NCBI GenBank assembly: GCA_900314445.1 | Contig: OMVA01000086.1 | Span: forward strand, 1 to 64,000 | Reading direction: 5' to 3' | DNA: 64,000 nucleotides | From: an uncultured Lachnospiraceae bacterium | GTDB taxonomy: Bacteria; Bacillota; Clostridia; Lachnospirales; Lachnospiraceae | In this document: positions 52,099 through 60,774 of the stretch, in pieces | Numbering within the stretch: the stretch's first letter is position 1 | Layout of the letters: each line of letters starts with the position of its first letter | Translations under genes and position numbers: made by a program | The notes under the pieces: generated by a model | What the model saw: the letters and a program-made list of their open reading frames with translations, nothing else | Database searches by the model: none | Told to the model about the DNA's origin: nothing

Positions 52099-52407
52099 AT
52101 GTATGCTATTATCGCAACTGGAGGAAAGCAGTACAAGGTAGCAGAAGGTGATGTAATTCGCGTTGAAAAGCTTAATGCTGAAGACGGCGCTAGCGTTACA
52201 TTCGACAATGTTATTGTTCTCAACAATGACAAGGACGTTCTTACAGGAGATGCTGTTAAGAATGCATCTGTAAAGGCTTCTGTTGTAAAGACTGCAAAGT
52301 CCAAGAAGGTAACTGTTTACAAGTTCAAACCAAAGACTGGTTACCACAAGAAGAATGGTCACAGACAGATCTTTACTGAAGTTAAGATCGAAGCTATCAA
52401 TGCTTAA
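52099..52407 (+). CDS. rplU: Ribosomal protein L21
   Basis: A 102-residue 50S protein. MYAIIATGGKQYKVAEGDVI and the C-terminal FKPKTGYHKKNGHRQ-x-T block are diagnostic. AGGAGG precedes ATG 52099. It is the first gene of the rplU-prp-rpmA operon, which has its own promoter, leader and terminator. Confidence 0.98.
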   Translation: MYAIIATGGKQYKVAEGDVIRVEKLNAEDGASVTFDNVIVLNNDKDVLTGDAVKNASVKASVVKTAKSKKVTVYKFKPKTGYHKKNGHRQIFTEVKIEAINA

Positions 52408-52418
52408 GGAATTTTAGA

Positions 52419-52748
52419 ATGATTAAGGCAATTTTTTATCAAAAGGACGGTATCACATTTGGCTTTTCCGTGACAGGACATGCCGGATATGATGAATCAG
52501 GAAAAGATATCGTGTGCGCAGGTGTTTCTGCACTTGTTATTAATGCGATTAATTCGTTAGAGACCTTTACGGATGATAGTATTATTTCCCGAATCGAAGA
52601 GGAAGGAATGACCAAAGTCAAGATTAAAGGTATTGTAAGTCCTGAAAGTGAATTATTACTGAAATCACTCAGACTTGGTCTCTGTAAGATCTATGAAGAG
52701 TATGGAGACGACTACATTACTGTATTTTTTAGGGAGGTAAAGTCATGA
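52419..52748 (+). CDS. prp: Ribosomal-processing cysteine protease Prp
   Basis: The YsxB-family protease that trims the N-terminal peptide of L27. The 109-residue protein has the catalytic pair His21 ([12 protein letters not shown]) and Cys33 ([18 protein letters not shown]). It lies between rplU and rpmA as in all L27-processing Firmicutes. Its stop overlaps the rpmA start (ATGA). The Shine-Dalgarno AAGGAATTT is modest. Confidence 0.95.
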   Translation: MIKAIFYQKDGITFGFSVTGHAGYDESGKDIVCAGVSALVINAINSLETFTDDSIISRIEEEGMTKVKIKGIVSPESELLLKSLRLGLCKIYEEYGDDYITVFFREVKS

Positions 52749-53026
52749 TTAAGATGAATTTACAGCTCTTCGCGCATAAGAAAGGAATGGGTTCTACAAA
52801 GAACGGCCGTGATTCCGAATCAAAGAGACTCGGCGCGAAGCGAGCAGACGGACAGTTTGTTAAAGCAGGAAATATCCTGTACAGACAGCGTGGAACAAAG
52901 ATCCATCCAGGACTTAATGTTGGACGTGGCGGAGACGACACATTATTCGCATTAACAGATGGTGTTGTAAGATTTGAAAGACTTGGTAGAGACCGCAAGC
53001 AGGTTTCAATCTACCCTGTTGCTTAA
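52745..53026 (+). CDS. rpmA: Ribosomal protein L27 with cleavable N-terminal peptide
   Basis: A 93-residue 50S protein whose mature N-terminus reaches the peptidyl transferase centre. The start [20 protein letters not shown] shows the Firmicute extension; Prp (upstream gene) is expected to cut after NLQLFA, leaving HKKG. GGGAGG sits 8 bases before ATG 52745, so the extension is translated. A second Met at residue 4 could also serve and keeps the cleavage site. The terminator follows within 20 bases. Confidence 0.97.
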   Translation: MIKMNLQLFAHKKGMGSTKNGRDSESKRLGAKRADGQFVKAGNILYRQRGTKIHPGLNVGRGGDDTLFALTDGVVRFERLGRDRKQVSIYPVA

Positions 53027-53044
53027 ATTTTAAAGCGAATTATG

Positions 53045-53082
53045 GAGCTTTGTGATTATTTCACAAGGCTCTTTTATTTTTT
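53045..53082 (+). terminator. Terminator of the rplU-prp-rpmA operon
   Basis: GAGCTTTGTGA (53045-53055) pairs with TCACAAGGCTC (53061-53071, one G-T pair), followed by TTTTATTTTTTAG. Confidence 0.93.
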
Positions 53083-53103
53083 AGAACAATTAAGTTTTTT
53101 TTC

Positions 53104-53119
53104 GATACGAAAACGTATC
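53104..53119. promoter_or_regulatory. Small inverted repeat before obg
   Basis: GATACG (53104-53109) and CGTATC (53114-53119) flank AAAA, ending 3 bases before the AAGGAG ribosome-binding site of obg. It could form a weak hairpin that touches initiation, or be an operator. Confidence 0.35.
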
Positions 53120-53134
53120 CTAAGGAGTTTTTTT

Positions 53135-54427
53135 ATGTTTGCAGATCAGGCAAAAATTTATGTAAAATCCGGTAAGGGTGGCGATGGCCATGTATCTTTC
53201 CGTCGTGAAATCTATGTTCCCAATGGTGGACCAGATGGGGGTGACGGTGGTAAAGGTGGCGACGTTATTTTTACTGTGGATGAGGGTATGAACACTCTTG
53301 AAGATTTGAGAAATCATCCTAAATATAGAGCACAGGATGGTGAACCTGGTTCCAAGAAGAAGTGTCATGGTAAAGATGGTGCGGATATTGTTATTAAGGT
53401 ACCACCTGGAACCCTTGTGAAAGATTTTGAGAGTGGTAAAGTCATTCTTGATATGGGTAATCGTACAGAACCTGTTGTTTTCTTAAAAGGTGGACGTGGC
53501 GGAAAGGGAAATCAGCATTACGCAACCTCAGTTATGCAGGCTCCTAAATACGCTCAGCCTGGTCAGCCTGCCATTGAAATGACTTTACGTCTGGAAATGA
53601 AAATGATCGCGGATGTTGGACTTGTAGGATTCCCAAGTGTAGGTAAATCCACATTGCTTTCTAAGGTTTCTAATGCGAGACCTAAGATTGCCAATTATCA
53701 CTTTACAACACTTGCTCCAAACCTTGGCGTAGTATCCATGTCTGGAAGCCGAAGCTTCATTATGGCTGATATTCCTGGAATTATTGAAGGTGCTGCAGAA
53801 GGTGTTGGCCTGGGCCTTGATTTCCTCAGACATATTGAACGTACACGTGTAATTTTACACGTTGTAGATGCAGGTTCCGTGGAAGGAAGAGATCCTATTG
53901 AGGATGTGAAAGCAATTAATAGCGAGCTTTCACAGTATAGTGATGATATTTTAAGTCGTCCAACGATCCTTGTTGCGAATAAATTAGATGTACTACCACC
54001 AGAAGAAAGAGAAGAAGTATTAAAGAAATTGAAGGATGCTTTTGAACCAGAAATTCCTGTAATGCCAATTTCTGCTGCTACTGGTGAAGGAGTTAAGGAA
54101 CTTCTGGATTTAACATTTGAAATGGTTCAGAAGGCACCGAAAGAAGTTATGCACTTTAAGGAAGAAATCAGTCTGGAGTCACTTGTTGCCCCGAAGGAAC
54201 TTCCATTCTCTGTATTCATTGACCCTAAGGATAAACACGTATTCCACGTGGAAGGTCCTAAGATTGAAAGAATGCTGGGCTACACAAACCTTGAAGATGA
54301 TAAGGGATTCCGCTTCTTCCAGGAGTTTATGAAGAAAAATAATATTATTGAAGAATTAGAAAAACTTGGTATCGAAAATGGCGATACCGTTAAGTTATAC
54401 GGTAATGAATTTACCTGGGAGGAATAA
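53135..54427 (+). CDS. obgE: GTPase Obg
   Basis: An essential GTPase for 50S maturation and stress signalling, 430 residues. It has the Gly-rich OBG domain (1-158, with VSFRREIYVPNGGPDGGDGG and KGGRGGKGNQHYAT), the G domain (159-330: GFPSVGKSTLLSKVS, DIPGIIEGA, NKLD) and the C-terminal OCT domain (about 355-430). ATG 53135 follows AAGGAG; an open frame back to 53042 runs through the upstream terminator and is rejected. The order rplU-rpmA-obg-yhbY-nadD-yqeK-rsfS is classical. Confidence 0.97.
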   Translation: MFADQAKIYVKSGKGGDGHVSFRREIYVPNGGPDGGDGGKGGDVIFTVDEGMNTLEDLRNHPKYRAQDGEPGSKKKCHGKDGADIVIKVPPGTLVKDFESGKVILDMGNRTEPVVFLKGGRGGKGNQHYATSVMQAPKYAQPGQPAIEMTLRLEMKMIADVGLVGFPSVGKSTLLSKVSNARPKIANYHFTTLAPNLGVVSMSGSRSFIMADIPGIIEGAAEGVGLGLDFLRHIERTRVILHVVDAGSVEGRDPIEDVKAINSELSQYSDDILSRPTILVANKLDVLPPEEREEVLKKLKDAFEPEIPVMPISAATGEGVKELLDLTFEMVQKAPKEVMHFKEEISLESLVAPKELPFSVFIDPKDKHVFHVEGPKIERMLGYTNLEDDKGFRFFQEFMKKNNIIEELEKLGIENGDTVKLYGNEFTWEE

Positions 54428-54430
54428 GAT

Positions 54431-54730
54431 ATGACAACAAAGCAGCGTGCTTACTTAAAGAGTCTTGCCATGAATATGTCCCCAATTTTATCATTGGGAA
54501 AGAACAGCGTTACACCAGAATTTGTTAACTCTGTTTCTGAAGCATTAAAGGCTAGAGAATTAATCAAAGTTAATGTATTAAAGAATTGTGAAGATTCACC
54601 TGAGGATGTGGCAAGAACAGTTGCTGAACGTACACGTTCTGTCCTGGTTCAGGTAATTGGAAGAAAATTTGTTCTGTATAAGAGAAATGAGGAGAATCCA
54701 ATCATTGAACTTCCAAAGAAACTCGGATAA
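54431..54730 (+). CDS. yhbY: YhbY-family (CRM domain) RNA-binding protein
   Basis: A 99-residue CRS1-YhbY domain protein that associates with pre-50S particles. The start TTKQRAYLKSLA, the loop LGKNSVTPEFVNSV (GKxGx type), and the end GRKFVLYKRNEENP-x-IELP are characteristic. It starts 3 bases after the obg stop and overlaps nadD at its 3' end. Confidence 0.94.
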   Translation: MTTKQRAYLKSLAMNMSPILSLGKNSVTPEFVNSVSEALKARELIKVNVLKNCEDSPEDVARTVAERTRSVLVQVIGRKFVLYKRNEENPIIELPKKLG

Positions 54731-55337
54731 TCGAATAGCGATTTTAGGAGGATCTTTTAATCCAATCCATTACGGCCACCTTGCCATGGCGAAAGCAGCA
54801 TATGATAGCTTTCATTTTGCAAATGTACTGCTCATGCCAAATGCCACAACTTACTACAAGGAAAATATTCCTTCCATTAAAGATACAGACAGACTTTCTA
54901 TGCTGGACCTGGTGGTAAAAGAATATTCTTACCTTTCCATCTCTGATATTGAGATTAAAAGAGGTGGCATTACCCATACCATTGACACAGTTCGTGAGCT
55001 GGAAAAAGAGATGCCGGATAGCAAAATCTACTTTATAATAGGGGGGGATTCTTTGCTTCATCTTCCTGGTTGGGTTGAAGCGAAAGAGTTGTTCAAAAAA
55101 GTAGTATTTCTTACCTGCATCAGAGAAGATGTAGATCAGTCTGAGTCTCTTGCACTAATCGATAAGTACAAGAAAGACTATGTGGGTGCGGAAATTGAAC
55201 TTTTGCCTATGGCAAAGTATGATATTTCTTCCTCTAAGATTAGAGAAATGGTAAGAAATGGACAATCAATCAAAGGTCTTCTGCCTGAAAGTGTAGTGGA
55301 TTTTATTCAGGCAAATGGACTTTATTTGGAGGATTAA
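54705..55337 (+). CDS. nadD: Nicotinate-nucleotide adenylyltransferase
   Basis: It adenylates nicotinate mononucleotide in NAD synthesis. The nucleotidyltransferase motif is ILGGSFNPIHYGHLAMA (GGxFxPxHxGH) and the C-terminal motif is ISSSKIREMVRNG. The start is uncertain: TTG 54705 lies 10 bases after AGGAG (210 residues, 9 residues before RIAILGG), while ATG 54687 and ATG 54657 in the same frame add up to 16 more residues with poorer sites. With TTG the gene overlaps yhbY by 26 bases, so translation is coupled. yqeK follows 3 bases after the stop. Confidence 0.92.
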   Translation: MNFQRNSDNRIAILGGSFNPIHYGHLAMAKAAYDSFHFANVLLMPNATTYYKENIPSIKDTDRLSMLDLVVKEYSYLSISDIEIKRGGITHTIDTVRELEKEMPDSKIYFIIGGDSLLHLPGWVEAKELFKKVVFLTCIREDVDQSESLALIDKYKKDYVGAEIELLPMAKYDISSSKIREMVRNGQSIKGLLPESVVDFIQANGLYLED

Positions 55338-55340
55338 GTT

Positions 55341-55919
55341 ATGAGCGTGATGGATAGAGATTCTATCATTGAAAGATTACAGGAAAAACTTACAGAAAGA
55401 AGATTTATTCATTCTGTGGGTGTGGAATATACAGCTGCCTGCATGGCCTATAAGTTCGATGTAGATGCTCAAAAAGCAAGAATTGCCGGACTTCTTCATG
55501 ACTGCGCAAAGTGTATCCCTAGGGAAGAAAAGCTTAGGAAAGCTGAAAAATTCGGTCTGCCTGTAAATGATAGTGAAAGAGAAAATCCAGACCTTTTACA
55601 CGGTAAGCTTGGTGCTTATTATGCACGTAAGAGATATGGGGTAGAAGATCCGGAGATATTATCCGCTATTACCTATCACACGACTGGACATCCTAATATG
55701 TCTAAATTAGATCAGATAATATTTATTGCTGATTTTATTGAGCCAAACAGAAAGATGATTCCTAGTCTGCCAGAAATCAGAAGGGAAGCATTTACAGATT
55801 TGGACCATTGCATGATGCATATTTTAAAGAATACTTTAGATTATCTTCATCAACGCAATGTTGTAATTGACGAAATGACACAAAAAACTTATGACTTTTA
55901 TCGTGAGGAAACATTATGA
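55341..55919 (+). CDS. yqeK: HD-domain hydrolase YqeK (symmetrical Ap4A hydrolase type)
   Basis: A 192-residue HD-fold metal enzyme. Members of this family split diadenosine tetraphosphate symmetrically into two ADP. The metal ligands appear as HSVGVEYTA (His), LLHDCAKCIP (HD), HGKLGAYYA (His), ITYHTTGHPNM (His) and IFIADFIEPNR (Asp). It is nearly always between nadD and rsfS, as here. GGAGGATTAAGTT precedes ATG 55341. Its stop overlaps the rsfS ATG by four bases. Confidence 0.94.
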   Translation: MSVMDRDSIIERLQEKLTERRFIHSVGVEYTAACMAYKFDVDAQKARIAGLLHDCAKCIPREEKLRKAEKFGLPVNDSERENPDLLHGKLGAYYARKRYGVEDPEILSAITYHTTGHPNMSKLDQIIFIADFIEPNRKMIPSLPEIRREAFTDLDHCMMHILKNTLDYLHQRNVVIDEMTQKTYDFYREETL

Positions 55920-56251
55920 CTAACGAAAAGGTATTAACTATTGTTAATGCAATGCAGGAACACCAGGGTATTGATATTAAGTCTTACTTCGTAGGTGACA
56001 CTGCTGGAATTACTGACTATTTTGTACTTGCAAGCGGAAACAGCAAGCCACAGGTTGATGCGCTCGTTGACGCTGTAGAAACAGCTTTAGGAAGACAGGG
56101 TATTAACTTACGTAATCGTGAAGGCCGTGCCGATGGTGGCTGGGTTCTTCTGGATTACGAAGATGTAATTGTCCATATTTTCTCAAGTGAAATGAGAGAG
56201 TTCTATAATCTGGACCATACATGGAATGGTGTTCCAACCGAAACTTTCTAA
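55916..56251 (+). CDS. rsfS: Ribosome silencing factor RsfS
   Basis: It binds L14 on the 50S subunit and blocks joining with the 30S subunit when nutrients are low. The 111-residue protein shows DIKSYFVGDTAGITDYFVLASGNS, then GWVLLDYEDVIVHIFSSEMREFYNLD, the family blocks. It starts with an ATGA overlap with yqeK. Its stop shares a base with a possible ATG of the next small gene (TAATG). Confidence 0.96.
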   Translation: MTNEKVLTIVNAMQEHQGIDIKSYFVGDTAGITDYFVLASGNSKPQVDALVDAVETALGRQGINLRNREGRADGGWVLLDYEDVIVHIFSSEMREFYNLDHTWNGVPTETF

Positions 56252-56277
56252 TGAGTAATCCTGGGGAGAAATCAGCT

Positions 56278-56607
56278 ATGTTTCGTGTTATGAATGATTA
56301 TTTGGCGAATATGAAGTGGGCCACCAATGAAAAAATTTACGGCGAAATAAATTCCTTTTTTGAAAAAGAGAAAAGTGTAAACAAAGTTTGCGTGAAAGTG
56401 AATTTTAATACTTATATTATTGATGTAAGAATGACAGGATTCAACATTAAAAAAGCCGATGGTCTTTTCAGAAAATTTAAAGGCCATTTTTCATATCCGT
56501 ATTCAGAATTGTCTGTGAGATATAACGAAGGAAGTCGTGTTGTATATCGTTATGCCACTTGCCAGGAAAATAAAACCGGAGTTTATATGCAGGTCATATT
56601 CTCTTAA
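56278..56607 (+). CDS. Small protein of unknown function downstream of rsfS
   Basis: A 109-residue soluble protein (128 if the longest frame from 56221 were used). GGGGAG at 56263-56268 lies 9 bases before ATG 56278, so that start is preferred; ATG 56251 would couple directly to the rsfS stop but has no Shine-Dalgarno. I do not recognise the family. It begins with a helical part (NDYLANMKWATNEKIYGEIN) and continues as alternating strand-like segments (VCVKVNFNTYIIDVRMTGF, VVYRYATCQENK), with a net basic charge in the middle. Position at the end of the obg-rsfS string suggests a housekeeping role; a promoter for hisZ follows. Confidence 0.65.
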   Translation: MFRVMNDYLANMKWATNEKIYGEINSFFEKEKSVNKVCVKVNFNTYIIDVRMTGFNIKKADGLFRKFKGHFSYPYSELSVRYNEGSRVVYRYATCQENKTGVYMQVIFS

Positions 56608-56662
56608 GAGAACAATGTAAAATTTTAGGCAAACACAAAAAAATTTTTGGTGATTTAGCCTT

Positions 56663-56691
56663 TTGACACAATTTCTTCAAAGTATTAGAAT
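56663..56691 (+). promoter_or_regulatory. his operon promoter
   Basis: TTGACA (56663-56668), a 17-base spacer and TAGAAT (56686-56691), about 30 bases before hisZ. The short leader has no T-box and no run of His codons, so attenuation by tRNA-His is not supported. Confidence 0.9.
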
Positions 56692-56721
56692 ATCAACTGT
56701 ATGTTAAAAATTGGAGGCGTC

Positions 56722-57990
56722 ATGAAAGAACTGAATCTACACACACCAGAAGGTGTAAGAGATATTTACAACATTGAATGTGCTGAACGAAAGAGTACCA
56801 TTAGCCGTATTCTGGACGAATTACATTTGCATGGAAATCATGATATCGAAACACCTACATTTGAATATTTTGATATTTTCAATAACGATAAGGGTTCTGC
56901 ACATTCTTATGAGATGTACAAATTCTTTGATCGTAATAACAACACTCTGGTTCTTAGACCGGATATGACACCTAGTATTGCCAGATCTGTAGCCAAATAT
57001 TATGCAGATGAGGCGTTACCCATCAGACTTTGCTATGAGGGACATACTTTCTTAAATGCACCTCAGCATCAGGGTAAATTAAATGAAACCACTCAGATTG
57101 GTTGTGAGCTTATTAATGACGACTCATCTGCTGCTGATGCAGAGATGATTGCTTGTGTTGTTGATTGTCTCAAGGCGGCTGGTCTTACAGAGTTCCAGAT
57201 TGAAATCGGTGAAGTAGAATTCTTCAAGGGTCTTATTAAAGAAGCTGGTGTTTCGGCGGATGTGGAAGAGAAGATTCGTGATTATATTCAGATTAAGAAT
57301 TTCTTTGGTCTTTCTGAGTTTGTATCTTCTTTAGATATTCCTGAAAATATTAAGTCTGTATTCGATACATTTGATACACTCTTTGGTGGCGCTGAAATGC
57401 TGGAAAAAGCTGCAAGTCTTACAGCTGGTAATGCTGAATGTAATCTTGCTCTGGAACGCTTAAATAAGGTTTATACGGCGCTTTCTTTCTACGGATATGA
57501 GAACTACGTTGGTTTTGATCTGTCCATGATTAATGGGTACGACTACTATACTGGCGTTGTTTTCAGTGCCTACACATATGGAACAGGTAACCCAATTGTA
57601 AAGGGTGGTCGTTATAACGATCTTCTCAAGCAGTACGGTAAGGATGCTCCTTCCATTGGTTTTGCAATTCAGATTGATGATCTTATGAACGCTAAGGCTA
57701 GACAAAAGATTAATGACGTAGTTATTCCTGAGGCAAGCCTGGTTATTTACACCATTGAAAATCAGGAAACTGCCATTCATCTTGCCGAAAAGCTTCGTGC
57801 AAAGAAGATTGTTACAGAACTTGTCCGTAAATCAAAGCAGCATGAAGAATCAGAATATGAAGCTTATGCAAAAGCAAATTCCATTTGCAAATCTTATTCA
57901 CTGATGGATACTGAAAATGTACGTATCGTTGATTACAAAAATGATACGGATCAAACAAAAACTATAAAAGATCTGGAGGCTTCTTTATGA
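56722..57990 (+). CDS. hisZ: ATP phosphoribosyltransferase regulatory subunit HisZ
   Basis: A catalytically dead relative of histidyl-tRNA synthetase that pairs with short HisG. The 422-residue protein starts TPEGVRDIYNIECAERKST, with the class II synthetase motif 2 region (VLRPDMTPSIARSVAKYY) and motif 3 region (IVKGGRYNDLLKQYGKDAPSIGFAI). The HisS anticodon-binding domain is replaced by a shorter C-terminal part. ATG 56722 follows GGAGG by 4 bases; ATG 56701 lies upstream of that site. hisG overlaps by four bases directly downstream, which settles HisZ over HisS. Confidence 0.93.
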   Translation: MKELNLHTPEGVRDIYNIECAERKSTISRILDELHLHGNHDIETPTFEYFDIFNNDKGSAHSYEMYKFFDRNNNTLVLRPDMTPSIARSVAKYYADEALPIRLCYEGHTFLNAPQHQGKLNETTQIGCELINDDSSAADAEMIACVVDCLKAAGLTEFQIEIGEVEFFKGLIKEAGVSADVEEKIRDYIQIKNFFGLSEFVSSLDIPENIKSVFDTFDTLFGGAEMLEKAASLTAGNAECNLALERLNKVYTALSFYGYENYVGFDLSMINGYDYYTGVVFSAYTYGTGNPIVKGGRYNDLLKQYGKDAPSIGFAIQIDDLMNAKARQKINDVVIPEASLVIYTIENQETAIHLAEKLRAKKIVTELVRKSKQHEESEYEAYAKANSICKSYSLMDTENVRIVDYKNDTDQTKTIKDLEASL

Positions 57991-58628
57991 GATATCTGAC
58001 ATTTGCCCTTGCTAAGGGAAGACTTGCCAAGAAAACTATGGCAATGTTTAAGCAAATTGGAATCCAGTGCGAAGAAGTTCTGGATCCGGATACCAGAAAA
58101 CTGATTTTCGTAAACGAAGAGCTTGGTATGCGCTTTTTCCTGGCAAAGCCAAGTGATGTTCCTACCTATGTAGAGTACGGCGCAGCAGATATTGGTATCG
58201 CTGGTAAGGATACTCTTTTGGAGGAAGGACGTAATCTTTACGAAGTTATGGATCTTGGTTTTGGCAAATGCCGCATGTGCGTCTGTGGACCAGAATCTGC
58301 ACGTGAAATTCTGAAAAAGAATGAAATTATTCGTGTTGCCAGCAAGTATCCCAATATTGCAAAATCTTACTTCTCAGACAAGAAAAATCAGACAGTTGAG
58401 ATTATTAAGCTCAATGGTTCTGTAGAGCTGGCTCCTATTGTTGGCCTGTCAGAAGTAATTGTAGATATTGTCGAAACAGGTTCTACATTAAAGGAAAACG
58501 GCCTGACTGTTTTGGAAGAAATCTGTCCACTGTCAGCTCGTGTGGTTGTTAACCAGGTTAGCCTTCGTATGGAACATGAGAGAATCCGCAAGATTCTTAC
58601 AGATCTGGATAAGGTTCTTCATCAGTAA
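57987..58628 (+). CDS. hisG: ATP phosphoribosyltransferase, short form HisG
   Basis: The first step of histidine synthesis, joining ATP and PRPP. At 213 residues it is the short form lacking the C-terminal His-binding ACT-like domain; feedback control then comes from HisZ. The motifs LAKGRLAKKTMAMF, GIAGKDTLLEEG and VDIVETGSTLKENGL (PRPP loop) are present. The start overlaps the hisZ stop (ATGA). Confidence 0.96.
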   Translation: MRYLTFALAKGRLAKKTMAMFKQIGIQCEEVLDPDTRKLIFVNEELGMRFFLAKPSDVPTYVEYGAADIGIAGKDTLLEEGRNLYEVMDLGFGKCRMCVCGPESAREILKKNEIIRVASKYPNIAKSYFSDKKNQTVEIIKLNGSVELAPIVGLSEVIVDIVETGSTLKENGLTVLEEICPLSARVVVNQVSLRMEHERIRKILTDLDKVLHQ

Positions 58629-58678
58629 GAGCCGCTCCAAATCGCTGCAATTTCTAGGAAACATAAATCTAAATTGAT

Positions 58679-58708
58679 ATGCAAATGAACTGCGCAGTCC
58701 ATTTGCAT
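58679..58708. repeat. 30-bp ATGCAAATG/CATTTGCAT inverted repeat
   Basis: ATGCAAATG (58679-58687) and CATTTGCAT (58700-58708) are perfect inverted arms around a self-complementary ACTGC-GCAGT centre, giving a 15-bp stem with one mismatch. It lies between hisG and hisD. Confidence 0.7.
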
Positions 58709-58745
58709 GAATAATAATAAATCTGGTACAGGAAAGGGAGATATC

Positions 58746-60044
58746 ATGAGAATTGTAAAATTAACACAAGAAACAAAAACTTCCTTATTGAAGGATCTTC
58801 TGAAGAGAAGTCCTGATGATTATGGTACTTATGAGGATACTGTTAAAGAAATCGTTGCTAATGTCCATAAAAATGGAGATGCTGCTCTTTTTTCTTATAC
58901 TGAAAAGTTCGATCACGCACATGTAGATGCTTCCAATGTGAAGGTTACGGATGCAGAAATTGAAGAAGCTTATAAGGAAATAAGCCCTGAACTTCTGACT
59001 GTTATCCGCAAGGCTATTAAAAATATTGAAGAGTTCCATTCTCTTCAGAAGAAGAATAGCTGGATTACAACTAAGGAAAATGGTATTGTTCTCGGCCAGA
59101 GAGTAACACCAATTGAGTCTGCTGGTGTTTATGTTCCAGGTGGTAAGGCTGCTTATCCTTCAACCGTTCTGATGAATGTAATTCCTGCTCATGTTGCAGG
59201 CGTTAAGAATATTATCATGACAACACCTTGTAACGCAGAGGGTAAGGTTTATCCTATGACTCTGGTTGCAGCTAAGGAAGCTGGTGTAACAGCTATCTAC
59301 AAGGCTGGTGGTGCTCAGGCAATTGCCGCTCTTGCTTATGGTACAGAGTCAATTCCAAAGGTTGATAAGATCGTTGGTCCTGGTAACATCTTTGTTGCCA
59401 TTGCTAAGCGTCTTGTATACGGCCATGTTTCCATCGATTCCATTGCCGGTCCTTCAGAAGTACTTGTACTTGCTGATGAAACTGCAAGCGCTAAGTGTGT
59501 AGCAGCAGATCTGCTTTCACAGGCTGAGCATGATGAACTTGCTTGTGCAACTCTTGTTACAACAAGTGAAAAGCTGGCAGAAGAAGTATCTGAATGGGTT
59601 GATAAGTTCGTTGCAGTTCTGCCTCGTGCAGATATCATGCAGAAGTCCCTGGACAATTTTGGTAATATCTTCGTTGCTGACAATATGGCTGATGCCATTG
59701 ATGCTGCAAATGATATTGCTCCAGAGCATATGGAAATTGTTACAGCAAATCCATTTGAAACAATGACAAAGATTAAGAATGCTGGTGCTATGTTCCTGGG
59801 AACATACTCATCTGAGCCACTTGGCGATTACTTCGCTGGTCCAAACCATGTACTTCCTACAAATGGAACAGCTAGATTCTTCTCACCACTGGGCGTAGAT
59901 GATTTCATTAAGCGTTCATCAATCATCAGCTACTCAGAAGAAGCTTTACGCGAAGTTCATAAGGATATCGAACTCTTCGCAGAATCAGAGCATTTAACAG
60001 CTCATGCAAATGCCATTCGCGTTCGTTTTGAGGATGAGCAGTAA
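58746..60044 (+). CDS. hisD: Histidinol dehydrogenase
   Basis: A zinc enzyme for the last two oxidations of histidine synthesis. The 432-residue protein shows QRVTPIESAGVYVPGGKAAYPS, GGAQAIAALAYGTES, IAGPSEVLVLADE, QAEHDELACATLVT (zinc Gln/His) and the C-terminal GPNHVLPTNGTARFFSPLGV with the catalytic His. ATG 58746 follows AAAGGGAG; the earlier ATG at 58707 is within the preceding palindrome. The gap to hisB is 124 bases and contains a strong hairpin. Confidence 0.96.
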   Translation: MRIVKLTQETKTSLLKDLLKRSPDDYGTYEDTVKEIVANVHKNGDAALFSYTEKFDHAHVDASNVKVTDAEIEEAYKEISPELLTVIRKAIKNIEEFHSLQKKNSWITTKENGIVLGQRVTPIESAGVYVPGGKAAYPSTVLMNVIPAHVAGVKNIIMTTPCNAEGKVYPMTLVAAKEAGVTAIYKAGGAQAIAALAYGTESIPKVDKIVGPGNIFVAIAKRLVYGHVSIDSIAGPSEVLVLADETASAKCVAADLLSQAEHDELACATLVTTSEKLAEEVSEWVDKFVAVLPRADIMQKSLDNFGNIFVADNMADAIDAANDIAPEHMEIVTANPFETMTKIKNAGAMFLGTYSSEPLGDYFAGPNHVLPTNGTARFFSPLGVDDFIKRSSIISYSEEALREVHKDIELFAESEHLTAHANAIRVRFEDEQ

Positions 60045-60098
60045 TCCATGTTTTCATATGGAATACGAATGGTATAAATTAAAATTGTAGTGTAAAAT

Positions 60099-60130
60099 GG
60101 TTAGCGGAATTTTGGTTTATTCCGCTAGCC
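60099..60130 (+). terminator. Strong hairpin between hisD and hisB
   Basis: GGTTAGCGGAAT (60099-60110) pairs with ATTCCGCTAGCC (60119-60130), one G-T pair, around an 8-base loop; CTTTATGTGTTTTATTT follows. It may be a leaky terminator or a processing and stability site that lowers hisB-hisI expression. Confidence 0.55.
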
Positions 60131-60168
60131 CTTTATGTGTTTTATTTATTAAATTGGGGGAGGACAGT

Positions 60169-60765
60169 ATGAGCGATAACAGACTGGCAAGTGTTTCAAG
60201 AAAAACTAGTGAAACGGATATTACATTAAGTCTTAACCTGGATGGCGCAGGCGTTTCAGAAGTGGATACAGGCATTGGATTTTTCGACCACATGCTTAAG
60301 AGTTTTGCCAAGCACGGCTTCTTTGATATGAATCTTCAGGCAAAGGGAGATTTATATGTGGACAGTCACCACACTATTGAAGATACAGGTATTGTCCTGG
60401 GTCAGGCCATTAAGCAGGCAGTGGGAGATAAGGCTGACATCAGGCGTTATGGTTCCTTCCTTATGCCTATGGATGAGTCACTTGTACTTTGTGCAGTTGA
60501 TTTATCTGGCCGCCCATATCTTTCATATGATTTAAATCTTTCAACACCTCGTGTTGGATACTTCGATACTGAAATGGTAAAGGAATTTTTCTATGCTGTT
60601 TCTTATGCGGCAGAAATGAATCTGCACATCAAGCAGATTAGTGGTGCCAATGATCACCACATTATTGAAGCAACCTTCAAGGCATTTGCAAATGCACTTG
60701 ATCTGGCAACCAGAATGGATCCTCGTTTAGATGGGGAAATCCTTTCTACTAAGGGAAGCCTCTAG
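60169..60765 (+). CDS. hisB: Imidazoleglycerol-phosphate dehydratase
   Basis: The dehydratase step of histidine synthesis, 198 residues, monofunctional. Manganese-binding motifs are visible: GIGFFDHMLKSFAKHG, DSHHTIEDTGIVLGQA, and later SGANDHHIIEATFKAFANAL. ATG 60169 follows GGGGGAGG; the open frame back to 60097 crosses the hairpin and is rejected. hisI starts 9 bases after the stop. Confidence 0.96.
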   Translation: MSDNRLASVSRKTSETDITLSLNLDGAGVSEVDTGIGFFDHMLKSFAKHGFFDMNLQAKGDLYVDSHHTIEDTGIVLGQAIKQAVGDKADIRRYGSFLMPMDESLVLCAVDLSGRPYLSYDLNLSTPRVGYFDTEMVKEFFYAVSYAAEMNLHIKQISGANDHHIIEATFKAFANALDLATRMDPRLDGEILSTKGSL

Positions 60766-60774
60766 GAGGGTAAA

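Noticed and set aside
53042-53134. Upstream extension of the obg frame
   Set aside because: The added codons run through the rpmA terminator hairpin and precede the good AAGGAG site before ATG 53135.
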